Assembly (NCBI GenBank): GCA_042569785.1
Contig: JBHPGW010000036.1
Coordinates: forward strand, 1 to 27,414
Direction of reading: 5' to 3'
Length of the DNA: 27,414 nucleotides
Origin: JBHPGW01 sp042569785
Lineage (GTDB): Bacteria; Planctomycetota; Phycisphaerae; Sedimentisphaerales; Anaerobacaceae
In this document: piece by piece, positions 13,348-22,134 of the stretch
Layout: each line of letters begins with the position of its first letter
How positions within the stretch are numbered: position 1 is the stretch's first letter
Made by a program: the position numbers and the translations under genes
The notes under the pieces: model-generated
The model's input: the letters and a program-made list of their open reading frames with translations, nothing else
Told to the model about the DNA's origin: nothing
The model's database searches: none

Positions 13348-16300
13348 TTACTTTTTCTTAGCGATCAGAAGTATCGGTGCCGCTATCGCGATAGAAGAAT
13401 AAGTACCGATGATAACGCCTAACCCGATCGAGAAGGTGAAGCCTCTCAAAGCTTCTCCGCCAAAGATGTACATTATCAGCACAACGATAAATGTAGTGAA
13501 CGAGGTCAAAATCGTTCTCGAAATAGTCTGGTTGATACTGTTGGTGATGGCCTGTGGTATCAATTGTGCTTTCTTACGGTTCTCCCTGATCCTGTCGAAG
13601 ATGACGATGGTGTCGTTAAGCGAATATCCGATGATGGTAAGGAACGCGGCGACGATAGTCAGACCGATCTTGAAATCTCCGATGAGAAGTTTTTCACCGA
13701 TGGGTGTGGATGCCAGATATGTACATGCAGTTACCGCACCGAGCGTAATGCAGACATCGTGCACCAAAGCGACGATAGCGGCCAGGCCGTAACGGATGTC
13801 TCCAAAACGAATCCATATATAGGTGACGATCGCAAACAGTGACAGAACGATCGCGATCAGTGCCTGTGTCTTCGCTTCGCCTCCGATGGAAGGGTCGATC
13901 TGAGTAACGCGAGACAATGAGGACTCGAACGAAGTCGCTACAAAAACTTTTTCCGATTCACCTTCGACGAATATCGACCACTCATCTTCAGATAGCTCTC
14001 TAAAGCCTGCTTCAGGCTCGACACTTAGATAAGTAAATGCCTTTAGCTGTTGGTTGGGCTGGGTAGAGGTTAAATCCGAATTGAGTATCTGGTAGTTATA
14101 CCAGCTAATGCCTCTCATAGCAGGCTTGGACCTTAGGTCCCTGAATCTCTGATCGATGTCGGCAGCGGTTGTTTGCCTTTGGAGCCGGCAGTCGACCCTG
14201 ATACCGCCGAGAAAATCTGTCAGTTCAGGGTAAGCGTCGATGAGCTTTTCCGTTATCTTTTCTGTAGCGATGATCGTAGGCTGTAAATTCAGTTGGATCT
14301 TAAGGTAATCGCCAAGAGCTTTGATCACGGCATCGTTGACCAGTTCGGCAACCTGGGGTTCGGCAACCTGGGCATCGGGAAACGCGGTTTGCAATGTATC
14401 TTTTACAAGCGATTTGTTCGTCATACTTGTGGCGACGACGAACGAGTTTGCACCTGTTGCGGGGGCAACTACAAGGTTGTTCAGCCTGACCCCAATCGCC
14501 TCGGTGATAGTTTCTACGGTGTTACCGCTGTCTTTAAAACTGACCGTGGTAGAAGTTTTATTTGTCTCTGTGGTGTTTATCTCATATTGTGAGCCTGAGG
14601 TTCCAACACTGTAAACATTGGCTGCTGCAAGTGCGGGATTCCCCCATTCGATTCCGACCTGGTGTATCTTTTCTTCAATGTCTGCCCTGGTAAACTGAAC
14701 ACCTGGCTTGAGATCTATGGTGACACTGGTTCCGCCGGTAAACTCTATGTCGTATTTACTGTTGGCTTCTTCATCTCTTGTAAAGAATACCGCCAGGCCA
14801 GCAACTATAAGCAAAACGGATATTGTCATAAAGACAGGCCTCAACTTCATCCAGTTGATATTAGGTTTCTTTACAAGCTGGAACATAAACAGGTGGTCTT
14901 TAATGATGCGTTTTGACAGGAGGAAATCGAAAATAACCCTTGTTACAAACAATGCGGTGAACATACTGGATGCCAATCCGAGCATAAGCACGATCGCAAA
15001 GCCTTTTATCTCTTCGGAAGCGACCCAGAAAAGAATCGCCGCTGTTATAAATGTTGTCAGGTTCGCGTCGAAGATGGTTCTAAACGCTCGTTGATAACCG
15101 TTGCGAATCGCGATCGCAAGCGATGACCCTTTCTTCTGTTCCTCGCGAATCCTCTCGAAGATAAGCACGTTGGCATCGACACTCATGCCGATAGTCAGGA
15201 TCAAACCTGCGATACCAGGCAGTGTAAAGGTCGCTTTAACAAGCGCCATTATCGCCAGTACGAACAGCAGGTTCAAAACCAACGCTATCACTGCCAGCGC
15301 CCCAGCTACGCCGTAGTAGGCCAGCATACAACCAGCGACTACAACAAAACCGATAAGACCAGCTTTGATACCCAAATCGCGATTGTCCGCACCGATAGAA
15401 GGGCCTATGGTCTTAACATAAATCGGCTGCTCGATGAGCCTTGCCGGAAGTGAGCCGGCATTAAGCTTGTTGACCATATCCTGTACCTCCAGATCCGAGA
15501 AGCTGCCGGTTATCTGACCGCGAGTTCCTATTTCGCTTTTGAGGTTCGGAGCCGATACCGCTATGTTATCGAGAAGTATGCACAAAGGCCTGCCAATGTT
15601 TTTACCGCTGACCTTACGGAACATAGCTCCGCCTTTTTCATTAAGGGTAAAGTTGATGGCCCTTTGACCCGTTTGATATTCGGTGCCCGGGGTTGCGCTT
15701 TTGAGCTTCCATTCTCGACCCTGTTTGTTATGCAGCATACCTTCGCCGCCCTGATTACTTGCCAACACATAGAACTTATTGCCGAATTGCGCAACGACGG
15801 CTCTTATACTTTGCTGCCAAACGGCAATGTCGACGTCTTCTTCTATTTCGCACCATACGTATTTACCCGAAGATGCGTATTTGGGCCCTTTTTCCTGCAG
15901 CGTTTCAACGTAGCCGGCCATTTCGTCGGTATCGGTATCGGGATGATCGAGAGTCGGCAGTATTCTAAACTCCAAAATGCCGGCACCTTTGAGCATCCTC
16001 TGCAGATCTTTCGGGTCATCGAGCCTGCCCTGGAACGGACGGTACTGATCGAAAGCGTCAACTACTGTCGCGATCAGATTGGCTCGGTTTTCGAATTGGG
16101 TTTTCAGGTTGTCTATTTCAACGGCCCTTTGCTTTGATTTTTGGGGCATTTCCAAAACCGCGGTGAGCTGTTCCTCGGTGAGGTTCAGCTTGATAAGCTT
16201 CCTTTTGGCGTTTTTGTAGATTTCGTTTTTGCCGGTCTCAGGCTCGGTCAACTGCTCAACAACATCCGACCATTGGGAGTGAGCCTTTACATATTTAACT

Positions 16301-16974
16301 AATAACTTATTACTGCCAGAGCCGACAGACTCTTTTATCGCTTCTTCGAGCTGCTTATCGTCGAGTTTTTTCCATTCGGACAGTTTTTGCTTTATCAGTA
16401 CGATGTCAAATTTGCCATCGGCGATTTTTTTCTCAGCTTCAGTGAGCCTGGCGAAAAGGTCATCCCTTTGCTGCTGCAAGTCAGCCCTGGCGTCATGAGC
16501 GGCGGCAAGGCCGGTGAGGATCTCGAGCCTTTCAGTATTATCGGCTGCGATCCTTTCAAAATCGGCAGTTCGCTGATCGGCAGGTTTGGAGAGAGAACGC
16601 ATAATTAAAGCAGGATTGATATTGGCTTCGAGCAGATCGCTAAGAGCCTGTTCGTACTCCTGTCTCTTCTGCCTGGCCTTGGCCGATGCCAGCGGCATCT
16701 GTATCTCAAATCGTGTATTGCCCTGAGGCCTCCATACGAGGTTCTGAATATTGGCAGGGTCGATCCTTCTTCTAAGAACGGTGATCATGTTTTGCGATAA
16801 GCCTTTTTTGTCCCTTTCTTTGAGTCCGTAGTCGTCGATCTGATAGACAAGGCTTGTTCCACCTGCCAGGTCCAGGCCGGGCTTTAGCGTTTTGTTCGGC
16901 GGATAAATCGTCCAGACAGCAACCAGAGCAAAGATGATAATTAAAACGATCTTCCAGTTAAGATTTTTTTTCAT
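13348..16974 (-). CDS. secDF: Fused protein translocase subunits SecD-SecF with large insertions
   Basis: SecDF uses the proton-motive force to pull exported proteins through the SecYEG channel. Of 1208 aa, SecD is about 1-695 and SecF about 696-1208. Visible: first membrane segment (8-24), GLDLAGGTSLVYQ (33-45), the P1 end FSDLEVQDMVNKLNAGSLPARL (492-513), GPSIGADN (524-531), the SecD motif GMSVDANVLIFERIREE (596-612), the SecF start IEFTGGTSV (743-751), QIDPSIGG (1025-1032) and the SecF motif GYSLNDTIVIFDRIREN (1116-1132). Extra segments are a helical, coiled-coil-rich insertion at about 95-325 and a SecF periplasmic region of about 270 aa (750-1020). I chose the ATG at 16974 (GAGG 8 bases upstream); an open frame extends 18 codons further. 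It lies downstream of tgt and yajC. Confidence 0.92.
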   Translation of the reverse strand: MKKNLNWKIVLIIIFALVAVWTIYPPNKTLKPGLDLAGGTSLVYQIDDYGLKERDKKGLSQNMITVLRRRIDPANIQNLVWRPQGNTRFEIQMPLASAKARQKRQEYEQALSDLLEANINPALIMRSLSKPADQRTADFERIAADNTERLEILTGLAAAHDARADLQQQRDDLFARLTEAEKKIADGKFDIVLIKQKLSEWKKLDDKQLEEAIKESVGSGSNKLLVKYVKAHSQWSDVVEQLTEPETGKNEIYKNAKRKLIKLNLTEEQLTAVLEMPQKSKQRAVEIDNLKTQFENRANLIATVVDAFDQYRPFQGRLDDPKDLQRMLKGAGILEFRILPTLDHPDTDTDEMAGYVETLQEKGPKYASSGKYVWCEIEEDVDIAVWQQSIRAVVAQFGNKFYVLASNQGGEGMLHNKQGREWKLKSATPGTEYQTGQRAINFTLNEKGGAMFRKVSGKNIGRPLCILLDNIAVSAPNLKSEIGTRGQITGSFSDLEVQDMVNKLNAGSLPARLIEQPIYVKTIGPSIGADNRDLGIKAGLIGFVVVAGCMLAYYGVAGALAVIALVLNLLFVLAIMALVKATFTLPGIAGLILTIGMSVDANVLIFERIREEQKKGSSLAIAIRNGYQRAFRTIFDANLTTFITAAILFWVASEEIKGFAIVLMLGLASSMFTALFVTRVIFDFLLSKRIIKDHLFMFQLVKKPNINWMKLRPVFMTISVLLIVAGLAVFFTRDEEANSKYDIEFTGGTSVTIDLKPGVQFTRADIEEKIHQVGIEWGNPALAAANVYSVGTSGSQYEINTTETNKTSTTVSFKDSGNTVETITEAIGVRLNNLVVAPATGANSFVVATSMTNKSLVKDTLQTAFPDAQVAEPQVAELVNDAVIKALGDYLKIQLNLQPTIIATEKITEKLIDAYPELTDFLGGIRVDCRLQRQTTAADIDQRFRDLRSKPAMRGISWYNYQILNSDLTSTQPNQQLKAFTYLSVEPEAGFRELSEDEWSIFVEGESEKVFVATSFESSLSRVTQIDPSIGGEAKTQALIAIVLSLFAIVTYIWIRFGDIRYGLAAIVALVHDVCITLGAVTACTYLASTPIGEKLLIGDFKIGLTIVAAFLTIIGYSLNDTIVIFDRIRENRKKAQLIPQAITNSINQTISRTILTSFTTFIVVLIMYIFGGEALRGFTFSIGLGVIIGTYSSIAIAAPILLIAKKK

Positions 16975-17034
16975 AAAAATATCCTCGTATTTCGTTTGTC
17001 CTAATTCGTATCCGGCAAAGAAACCCACAAATCA

Positions 17035-17071
17035 CTAAAAACTCAAAACTCAAAACTAAAAACTCAAAACT
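17035..17071. repeat. AAAACTC tandem repeat between yajC and secDF
   Basis: Units of the type CTCAAAA and CTAAAAA repeat about five times. It fills much of the 102-base gap between yajC and secDF and is another of the short low-complexity arrays in this genome. Confidence 0.6.
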
Positions 17072-17076
17072 ATTTA

Positions 17077-17490
17077 TTACCCTTCCTTCGACACGTTTTT
17101 GCCGATCGCTGAAGCGATAATTTTAATTTTTGTGTTATTGGCCTCGTCAACTTTGACAGTGACCTCGTCGTCTTTTATATCGACAACGGTGCCGATAATT
17201 CCGCCTATAGTCCGTATCCTGTCATTTTTCTGTAGTGATTGAACCATCTGCTTGTGCTGCTGTTGTTTCTTCCTCGGGCCTCTGAATAAAAACAGGTACA
17301 TCACAACAAGCATCAGCCCCATGAATAGGAAAGTGCTGATCGACGATGACGGTTTGGATTGCTGGCCAGCCGGAGCGTTCGAATCCACTATAATTTGAGT
17401 AGTGGTCTGCTCGGAATCTGTAACATCTGTAGAGCTGATAGTGGACGTTTCTTCGCCGCCAGCCTGCGCTAAAATGTAAATATTGTTCAT
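17077..17490 (-). CDS. yajC: Preprotein translocase accessory subunit YajC
   Basis: A 137-aa inner-membrane protein that associates with SecDF and the Sec translocon. An unusually long, polar S/T/Q-rich N-terminal stretch (about 1-50) precedes the membrane segment (about 51-69, STFLFMGLMLVVMYLFLFR). It is followed by the family signature RGPRKKQQQHKQMVQSLQKNDRIRTIGGIIGTVVDI (70-105) and the C-terminal beta domain (DDEVTVKVDEANNTKIKIIASAI). The normal length is about 110 aa; the extra residues are all N-terminal. The ribosome binding site AAAGGA precedes the ATG. It is followed by secDF after 102 bases and preceded by tgt after 170 bases. Confidence 0.93.
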   Translation of the reverse strand: MNNIYILAQAGGEETSTISSTDVTDSEQTTTQIIVDSNAPAGQQSKPSSSISTFLFMGLMLVVMYLFLFRGPRKKQQQHKQMVQSLQKNDRIRTIGGIIGTVVDIKDDEVTVKVDEANNTKIKIIASAIGKNVSKEG

Positions 17491-17660
17491 TTTCGTGTCC
17501 TTTCTTACGATTTTATTCTTAAAAACCTTACTTTATACCGCAAATCAGCACCGATTTACAGAAAAATCACCAAATTTTCACCCCCGCAGCGAAAATTTTT
17601 ACCACAATACCATTACAGCGACCGCCAAGTGTGGATTATTGGTGCTTAATCAGCTTTTTT

Positions 17661-18791
17661 TTAACGATTAAAGCATTTGTATTTTTCCAAAGTCTCCTCG
17701 GCCCATTCATTAAAGTTGTGGTTTTCGATTGCCTGGTGAATTTTTTTCATCAGTTTCTGATAAAAAGTCAGGTTGTGCAGTGACAGTAATATCGGCCCGA
17801 GCATTTCGTTTGTGTTGAAGAAATGCCTGATCGCACCTCGTGTAAAGTTAGTACAGCAATAACAGTCACAACCTGGATCAAGAGACTTGGTGCTATTGAT
17901 GTGTTTACTGTTTCTCATCCTCATCGGCCCATCTTCAGTAAAGGCATACGCGTTTCGCCCATTCCTTGTGGGCAGGACACAGTCGAACATATCGACGCCC
18001 GCTCTTACAGCGGCGATGATATCACAGGGTGTGCCAACGCCCATCAGGTATCGCGGCTTATCCTGTGGTAACAGCTTAGCGGTGTAGGTGACTGTTTTAA
18101 CCATTTTCTGATGACCCTCACCTACACTTAAGCCACCGATGGCATAGCCCGGGAAATCCAGTTTTACAAGTTCGGCTGTACAATATGTTCTGGCGTCGAG
18201 GTCAACTTCGCCCTGCACGATGGCGAACAGTAGCTGATCGTCATTGCTGTGGGCGTTTTTGCATTGGCCTGCCCAGCGGATAGTTCTATCGACAGCCTTT
18301 TTTAAAACTTCGGCATCGCACGGGTACGGCGTGCACTGGTCAAAGCACATTATAATATCGCTCCCTAGTCGGTTCTGAATATTCGTTGCTATCTCTGGAG
18401 TCAGATGCAGTTTTTTGCCGTCGATGTGACTGGCGAATTCTACGCCATCGTCATTGATCTTCGTAAGCGAATTAAGCGAAAAGACCTGGTAGCCGCCGCT
18501 GTCGGTTAGTATGGGTTTATCCCATGCCATAAGCCTGTGCAATCCGCCGAGTTTTTCGACAGTTTCGACACCGGGCCTAAGCATCATGTGATAAGTATTA
18601 GCGAGCATGATAGAAGCACCGGTTCCTTTGAGCTGGTCAGGCGTCACTCCCTTAACTGCGCCGGCGGTTCCTACCGGCATAAAGACCGGCGTCTGGACCT
18701 GGCCGTGCGGTGTGGTTAGCAGTCCCAGGCGGGCCTGGCTGTTGGGATCAGTAGTTAGAACCTCGAAGGATTTTTGTTTTTCAGTAGTCAA
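17661..18791 (-). CDS. tgt: tRNA-guanine transglycosylase (queuosine biosynthesis)
   Basis: Exchanges guanine 34 of GUN-anticodon tRNAs for the queuosine precursor preQ1. Key residues: D97 in LTDSGGYQVFSL (95-106), CFDQCTPYP (149-157), IVQGE (191-195), GGLSVGEG (219-226), the nucleophile D270 in MFDCVLPTRNGRN (268-280), and the zinc site C308-x-C310-xx-C313 with H339. The length of 376 aa is normal. The start is a TTG at 18789-18791 with no visible Shine-Dalgarno sequence; it lies inside the last codons of the preceding SpoIID gene (11-base overlap), so translation is probably coupled. No alternative ATG is available before the conserved region. Confidence 0.95.
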   Translation of the reverse strand: MTTEKQKSFEVLTTDPNSQARLGLLTTPHGQVQTPVFMPVGTAGAVKGVTPDQLKGTGASIMLANTYHMMLRPGVETVEKLGGLHRLMAWDKPILTDSGGYQVFSLNSLTKINDDGVEFASHIDGKKLHLTPEIATNIQNRLGSDIIMCFDQCTPYPCDAEVLKKAVDRTIRWAGQCKNAHSNDDQLLFAIVQGEVDLDARTYCTAELVKLDFPGYAIGGLSVGEGHQKMVKTVTYTAKLLPQDKPRYLMGVGTPCDIIAAVRAGVDMFDCVLPTRNGRNAYAFTEDGPMRMRNSKHINSTKSLDPGCDCYCCTNFTRGAIRHFFNTNEMLGPILLSLHNLTFYQKLMKKIHQAIENHNFNEWAEETLEKYKCFNR

Positions 18792-20061
18792 TTTTTTTTA
18801 TCTCTGAGTTGGGGTAATAATATTTGAGTATCTCGCTGGCGGTTTTTCCCTGCCTTGCCATCGCCTGGGCGCCGCACTGACACATTCCGACGGCATGTCC
18901 GTAGCCTCTGCCGTTCTCGAATATCCATTTATCACCGCCGTTGCGTATTGTAAATGCGGCACTTTTGATCTTACTTCCGGTCCGGTCTATCGTCAGACGA
19001 AAATCCTCGGCACGGATAACATCGCTGTGACCTTTTGCGTCAACGAGTTTTATCATGGTCAGCCGAGTAAAATCGTTATAGTCACTTTGCCTGATGGGAA
19101 TTATTTCCTGGATCCTACCGATTTTTTTCAGCAATGGATATCTTTGCCGAAGCCTGCTGGAAACCACCGCTTTGTCGTAGCTGACTTTTTTCCATTTGAA
19201 TAGAGCAGGCTTAGCAATCGTTTCACAATACCCGCAAGGTACGCCGACAAGCGGGGCAAAAGAATCACCGCCAAATACATTTGTGCTGTCCTCGGTATGT
19301 CCGCCGCATGTCGAGCCGAAATAGGTGGGGAAAATGTCACTTCCGTTTGGCTGTTCGCAGATGAGTACCTGCCCTGCTGTTGAGTTTACTGCCCTGTGTA
19401 TCTGGGTGGATTCAGCTTTTAAGCCAAGGTATACCTGATGTGCCTGCGTTTTTCTGACGTCGAAGTGTCTTTTTGAGCCGAACCTTTTTTTTGTATAGAG
19501 ACAATAAGTTCTTGAAGCTATTGCCTGTGCCCCGAGTGCGGAAGGTTCCCAGTAGCTGGGCATTTCAGCACCGACAACACCTGCCAGGTAGGATTCGACA
19601 GGAACAATATTAACAACATCGAAAGAATTGGCATCGGGGTTGAGCACGAATTTGAGTTTGCCTCGATAGTCGTCGCCGTTAAGGTTGAAGATATAGGGCG
19701 ACTGCGGCAAAACGATAAGGTCGTTGGCATCCGAGAGCCATCCGGCAAAATCTATCCTGCCATCGGATAAAGTAACGCTTATGGGTTTGGCGGGCTTTTC
19801 AAAATAGACACGAGTGACTTGTTTTTTATTGCTGGTAAGATAAAAACCGCAAGGCATATCCAGCTTGCTACCATTAACATCGTCAAGCAGTAAAACATTG
19901 ACCCAGTATTCAGGCTTTGAGTCCATGTACTGTGTCGGTTCCGGGGGATGTTTTTTTAAACAGCCTGAGAGCGAAACAATTGCGATGCACAACAATATCC
20001 CGGTCAGCATTTTTGAGATGCCCGGATCTTTGATCTTTCGTTTTGAATTTTTTGTTTTCAA
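18781..20061 (-). CDS. SpoIID/LytB-domain lipoprotein (putative lytic transglycosylase)
   Basis: SpoIID-like proteins cleave glycan strands of peptidoglycan lacking stem peptides. Signal: a membrane segment ending LSGC (31-34), a good lipobox with C34, so it is lipid-anchored. The SpoIID domain spans about 145-410: VESYLAGVVGAEMPSYWEPSALGAQAIASRTYCLY (155-189) with the family glutamate E166, TCGGHTED (251-258), and GRGYGHAVGMCQCGAQAMARQGKTASEILKYYYPNSEI (384-421). The usual MSQYG appears as MCQCG (C393, C395), and further cysteines lie at 252, 276 and 279. Two starts are possible: TTG at 20061, overlapping the upstream stop by 4 bases, or the ATG at 20010 (17 residues shorter), which leaves a perfect lipoprotein signal. 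It is an unexpected activity near the Sec/tgt genes. Confidence 0.82.
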   Translation of the reverse strand: MKTKNSKRKIKDPGISKMLTGILLCIAIVSLSGCLKKHPPEPTQYMDSKPEYWVNVLLLDDVNGSKLDMPCGFYLTSNKKQVTRVYFEKPAKPISVTLSDGRIDFAGWLSDANDLIVLPQSPYIFNLNGDDYRGKLKFVLNPDANSFDVVNIVPVESYLAGVVGAEMPSYWEPSALGAQAIASRTYCLYTKKRFGSKRHFDVRKTQAHQVYLGLKAESTQIHRAVNSTAGQVLICEQPNGSDIFPTYFGSTCGGHTEDSTNVFGGDSFAPLVGVPCGYCETIAKPALFKWKKVSYDKAVVSSRLRQRYPLLKKIGRIQEIIPIRQSDYNDFTRLTMIKLVDAKGHSDVIRAEDFRLTIDRTGSKIKSAAFTIRNGGDKWIFENGRGYGHAVGMCQCGAQAMARQGKTASEILKYYYPNSEIKKIDY

Positions 20062-21368
20062 TCCAGGTTTCGCAACGATAAACCAATGTTGGCAAGCGAC
20101 TTTTTGATCTCGTTCAAGCTGGTCATACCGAAATTCTTAACGCCGAGCAGTTCAGCTTCGGTTTTTTGTACCAGCTCATTGATACTTTTGAGCCCAAGCC
20201 TCTGCAGGCAGGCTTTAGCTCGAACCGACAGTTGTAGATCATCGACCGGCTTGCTCAAAAGCACTTCGTCTTCAACGTTTACTGCGGTCTCGGCCGGTGT
20301 ATTGTTCAGCAGTTTTTCCTCCAGTGCCATTCCAAGGTGCATTCCCTTGAGATCGAGAATCACCTTGATCTCTCGAAGCGAAGTTTCGCCGAAGTTTTTA
20401 TACGCCAGCAGTTCGGCTTCACTGATATTCAAAAGGTCGCCAATGGTTCTGATATTCATTTTTCTAAGACAGTTTCTGCTTCTGACCGACAATTCGAAAT
20501 CGGTTATCGGGGTCTCAAGGATCTGATGCTTTCGCGATTTCTTCAATTCTTTTTCTTCGTCGTAGACCATTGTCATCGAGGATTGGATGTCCTTCCAGAA
20601 CATCATCGCTCGCTGGTGGTTCGGATGAGAGAGCAGTACATTTTCGACGCAAATAATTGCTTTGTCATATTCGGCTCGATCTTCATAGATCACGGAAAGA
20701 TTTAAGAGTGCCGAGACATAGACAGGGGCGGTAGCGGCAATTTGCTTATAATAATCGATAGCGGCATCTTCATCGCCTGTCAAATCGGATCTGAACGCCA
20801 GATAGAAAAGTGCCTTTTGATGTTCCGGCTCCAATTCGAGAGTTTTTTCATAATTGTCGATCGCAGCTTGATAGAGCCCCTGCATCTCGAGCAGTCGAGC
20901 GGTCTGGTAGTGATATTCGGCTGAGACATTTTCATAATTCGCGGCTTTTTTCAGTTCGTTTTGAGCATCGTCGATCTTGCCGGCCTTTCTTAATGTTTCA
21001 ACTTTTTCCACGATCAATTTCATTTTATCGTCGCCAAGGTCTTTACATTTTTTAATTTCGGCGAGCGCTTCGTCGAACTGTCGCGATTCCCGCAATGCTC
21101 GTGCCAGGTAAAGAGACTTTTCATTGCAGTCCTCAGCCTTTTCGAGATTGTCTATCGCCTGTTGATTGTCGCCGAGTATCAGCGAGGCTATCCCTGCGGC
21201 CAGAACTGCCTTTTGCCCGGTTTTCCCCGCGTTTTCTGTCAGCTGTTCATCAAAAGCGATAATGTTGTCCTCGCTTGAGTTCACGATCTGCCGTAATTGT
21301 TCAATCTGTTCGATGCTGAGCTGATTTTCGCCAAACAAATCAATTTCAAATTCCGCAGTTTTTTCCAT
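20058..21368 (-). CDS. TPR protein with two RNA polymerase alpha C-terminal-like domains
   Basis: A 436-aa cytoplasmic protein. Residues about 50-260 hold TPR units (for example EYHYQTARLLEMQGLYQAAIDNYEKTLELEP and ALFYLAFRSDLTGDEDAAIDYYKQI). Residues about 286-346 and 374-432 are two helix-hairpin-helix domains matching the DNA-binding C-terminal domain of the RNA polymerase alpha subunit: LSVRSRNCL ... TIGDLLNISEAELLAYKNFGETSLREIK and LSVRAKACL ... NELVQKTEAELLGVKNFGMTSLNEIK. In copy 1 the counterparts of E. coli R265, N268, C269, G296, S299 and E302 are kept and K298 is threonine; copy 2 also loses N268. It may bind UP-element DNA or transcription factors. It has its own promoter and heads the run into SpoIID and tgt. 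Confidence 0.85.
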   Translation of the reverse strand: MEKTAEFEIDLFGENQLSIEQIEQLRQIVNSSEDNIIAFDEQLTENAGKTGQKAVLAAGIASLILGDNQQAIDNLEKAEDCNEKSLYLARALRESRQFDEALAEIKKCKDLGDDKMKLIVEKVETLRKAGKIDDAQNELKKAANYENVSAEYHYQTARLLEMQGLYQAAIDNYEKTLELEPEHQKALFYLAFRSDLTGDEDAAIDYYKQIAATAPVYVSALLNLSVIYEDRAEYDKAIICVENVLLSHPNHQRAMMFWKDIQSSMTMVYDEEKELKKSRKHQILETPITDFELSVRSRNCLRKMNIRTIGDLLNISEAELLAYKNFGETSLREIKVILDLKGMHLGMALEEKLLNNTPAETAVNVEDEVLLSKPVDDLQLSVRAKACLQRLGLKSINELVQKTEAELLGVKNFGMTSLNEIKKSLANIGLSLRNLD

Positions 21369-21455
21369 AGAAATAAAGCTCCTGGTTAATAATTCGACAA
21401 TTTCGGCTGCTGATTCTCATTGCGGACAGCCAATGACAAATATTCCAAACGAGGC

Positions 21456-21483
21456 ATTATACGTCAAATCAGAATAAATGCAA
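21456..21483 (-). promoter_or_regulatory. Predicted promoter of the TPR/alpha-CTD-SpoIID-tgt operon
   Basis: On the minus strand TTGCAT (21483-21478) and TATAAT (21461-21456) with 16-base spacing. The start would be near 21449, giving an ~80-base leader. The ribosome binding site AGGAG lies 10 bases before the ATG at 21368. Confidence 0.6.
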
Positions 21484-21511
21484 TAGTTTTTTTCAGCGGC
21501 TCTGACGCGAC

Positions 21512-22039
21512 CTAAAAGGCACCCCAATCCTGTTTGCCTGGGATATACTTCGTCGGGCAGATGAAGCGAAAGGTTTTGGCGATTTTTCGTGCTTTTTCGA
21601 GCTCAACCTGGTTTTTTGCCTTCATAGCTGCGAGTTTATCGCCGAAAATGTCGTCAAAATACTCTTCAGCGGCGTCGTGCCTTTCCTGCTCGGTGTTAAA
21701 TAAGCTTCTCATAGTTCCCAGTTCACCTACATCGAGCCAAATACCGGCACAACCGGGGCATTCATCGACTTCGACCTGCTTTTTCACGCTGAAAAAATGC
21801 CTCATCATTACGATGTCGTCACATTTCGGACATTTGAGCCTTTTCGAGCGGTCGACCACCACAGCCGGATCCTTCTCGACATTCAGCAGCTCTGCCCCGA
21901 GCGACTCGTGCGGCTCATCGAATTTCCTGATCTCGAAGTTGTCGAACCATATCCCGCCGCAACCGTTTTGGCATACATCGACAGTAACATTATCGAGAGT
22001 AACCTGCTTTAGATCATTTGAACACGCTGGACATTTCAT
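21512..22039 (-). CDS. Double zf-TFIIB zinc-ribbon protein
   Basis: A 175-aa protein with two zf-TFIIB-type zinc ribbons: CPAC ... CQNGCGGIWFDNFE (residues 3-36) and CPKC ... CPGCAGIWLDVGEL (about 68-106). The C-terminus is helical and charged (EERHDAAEEYFDDIFGDKLAAMKAKNQVELEKA region). Members of this family are widespread and of unknown role; zinc-dependent nucleic-acid or protein binding is usually supposed. The start is fixed by GGAGG (10 bases upstream of the ATG at 22039); an open frame extends 13 codons beyond it, but that would put the start upstream of the ribosome binding site. It faces pyrK divergently and has its own promoter. Confidence 0.82.
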   Translation of the reverse strand: MKCPACSNDLKQVTLDNVTVDVCQNGCGGIWFDNFEIRKFDEPHESLGAELLNVEKDPAVVVDRSKRLKCPKCDDIVMMRHFFSVKKQVEVDECPGCAGIWLDVGELGTMRSLFNTEQERHDAAEEYFDDIFGDKLAAMKAKNQVELEKARKIAKTFRFICPTKYIPGKQDWGAF

Positions 22040-22080
22040 AATTCGCTTACCTCCAAAAAGTATTTGAAATTCAGGCACAC

Positions 22081-22110
22081 ATTATACACATACATCCACA
22101 ATAAAAGCAA
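22081..22110 (-). promoter_or_regulatory. Predicted promoter of the zf-TFIIB gene
   Basis: On the minus strand TTGCTT (22110-22105) and a consensus TATAAT (22086-22081) with an 18-base spacer. The start codon is about 40 bases further on, behind GGAGG. Confidence 0.55.
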
Positions 22111-22134
22111 GTGAACCTGGAAAAATTGTTTTTA

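Noticed and set aside
15664..16137. 157-codon plus-strand open frame
   Set aside because: Antisense to secDF; no recognisable motif and no ribosome binding site.
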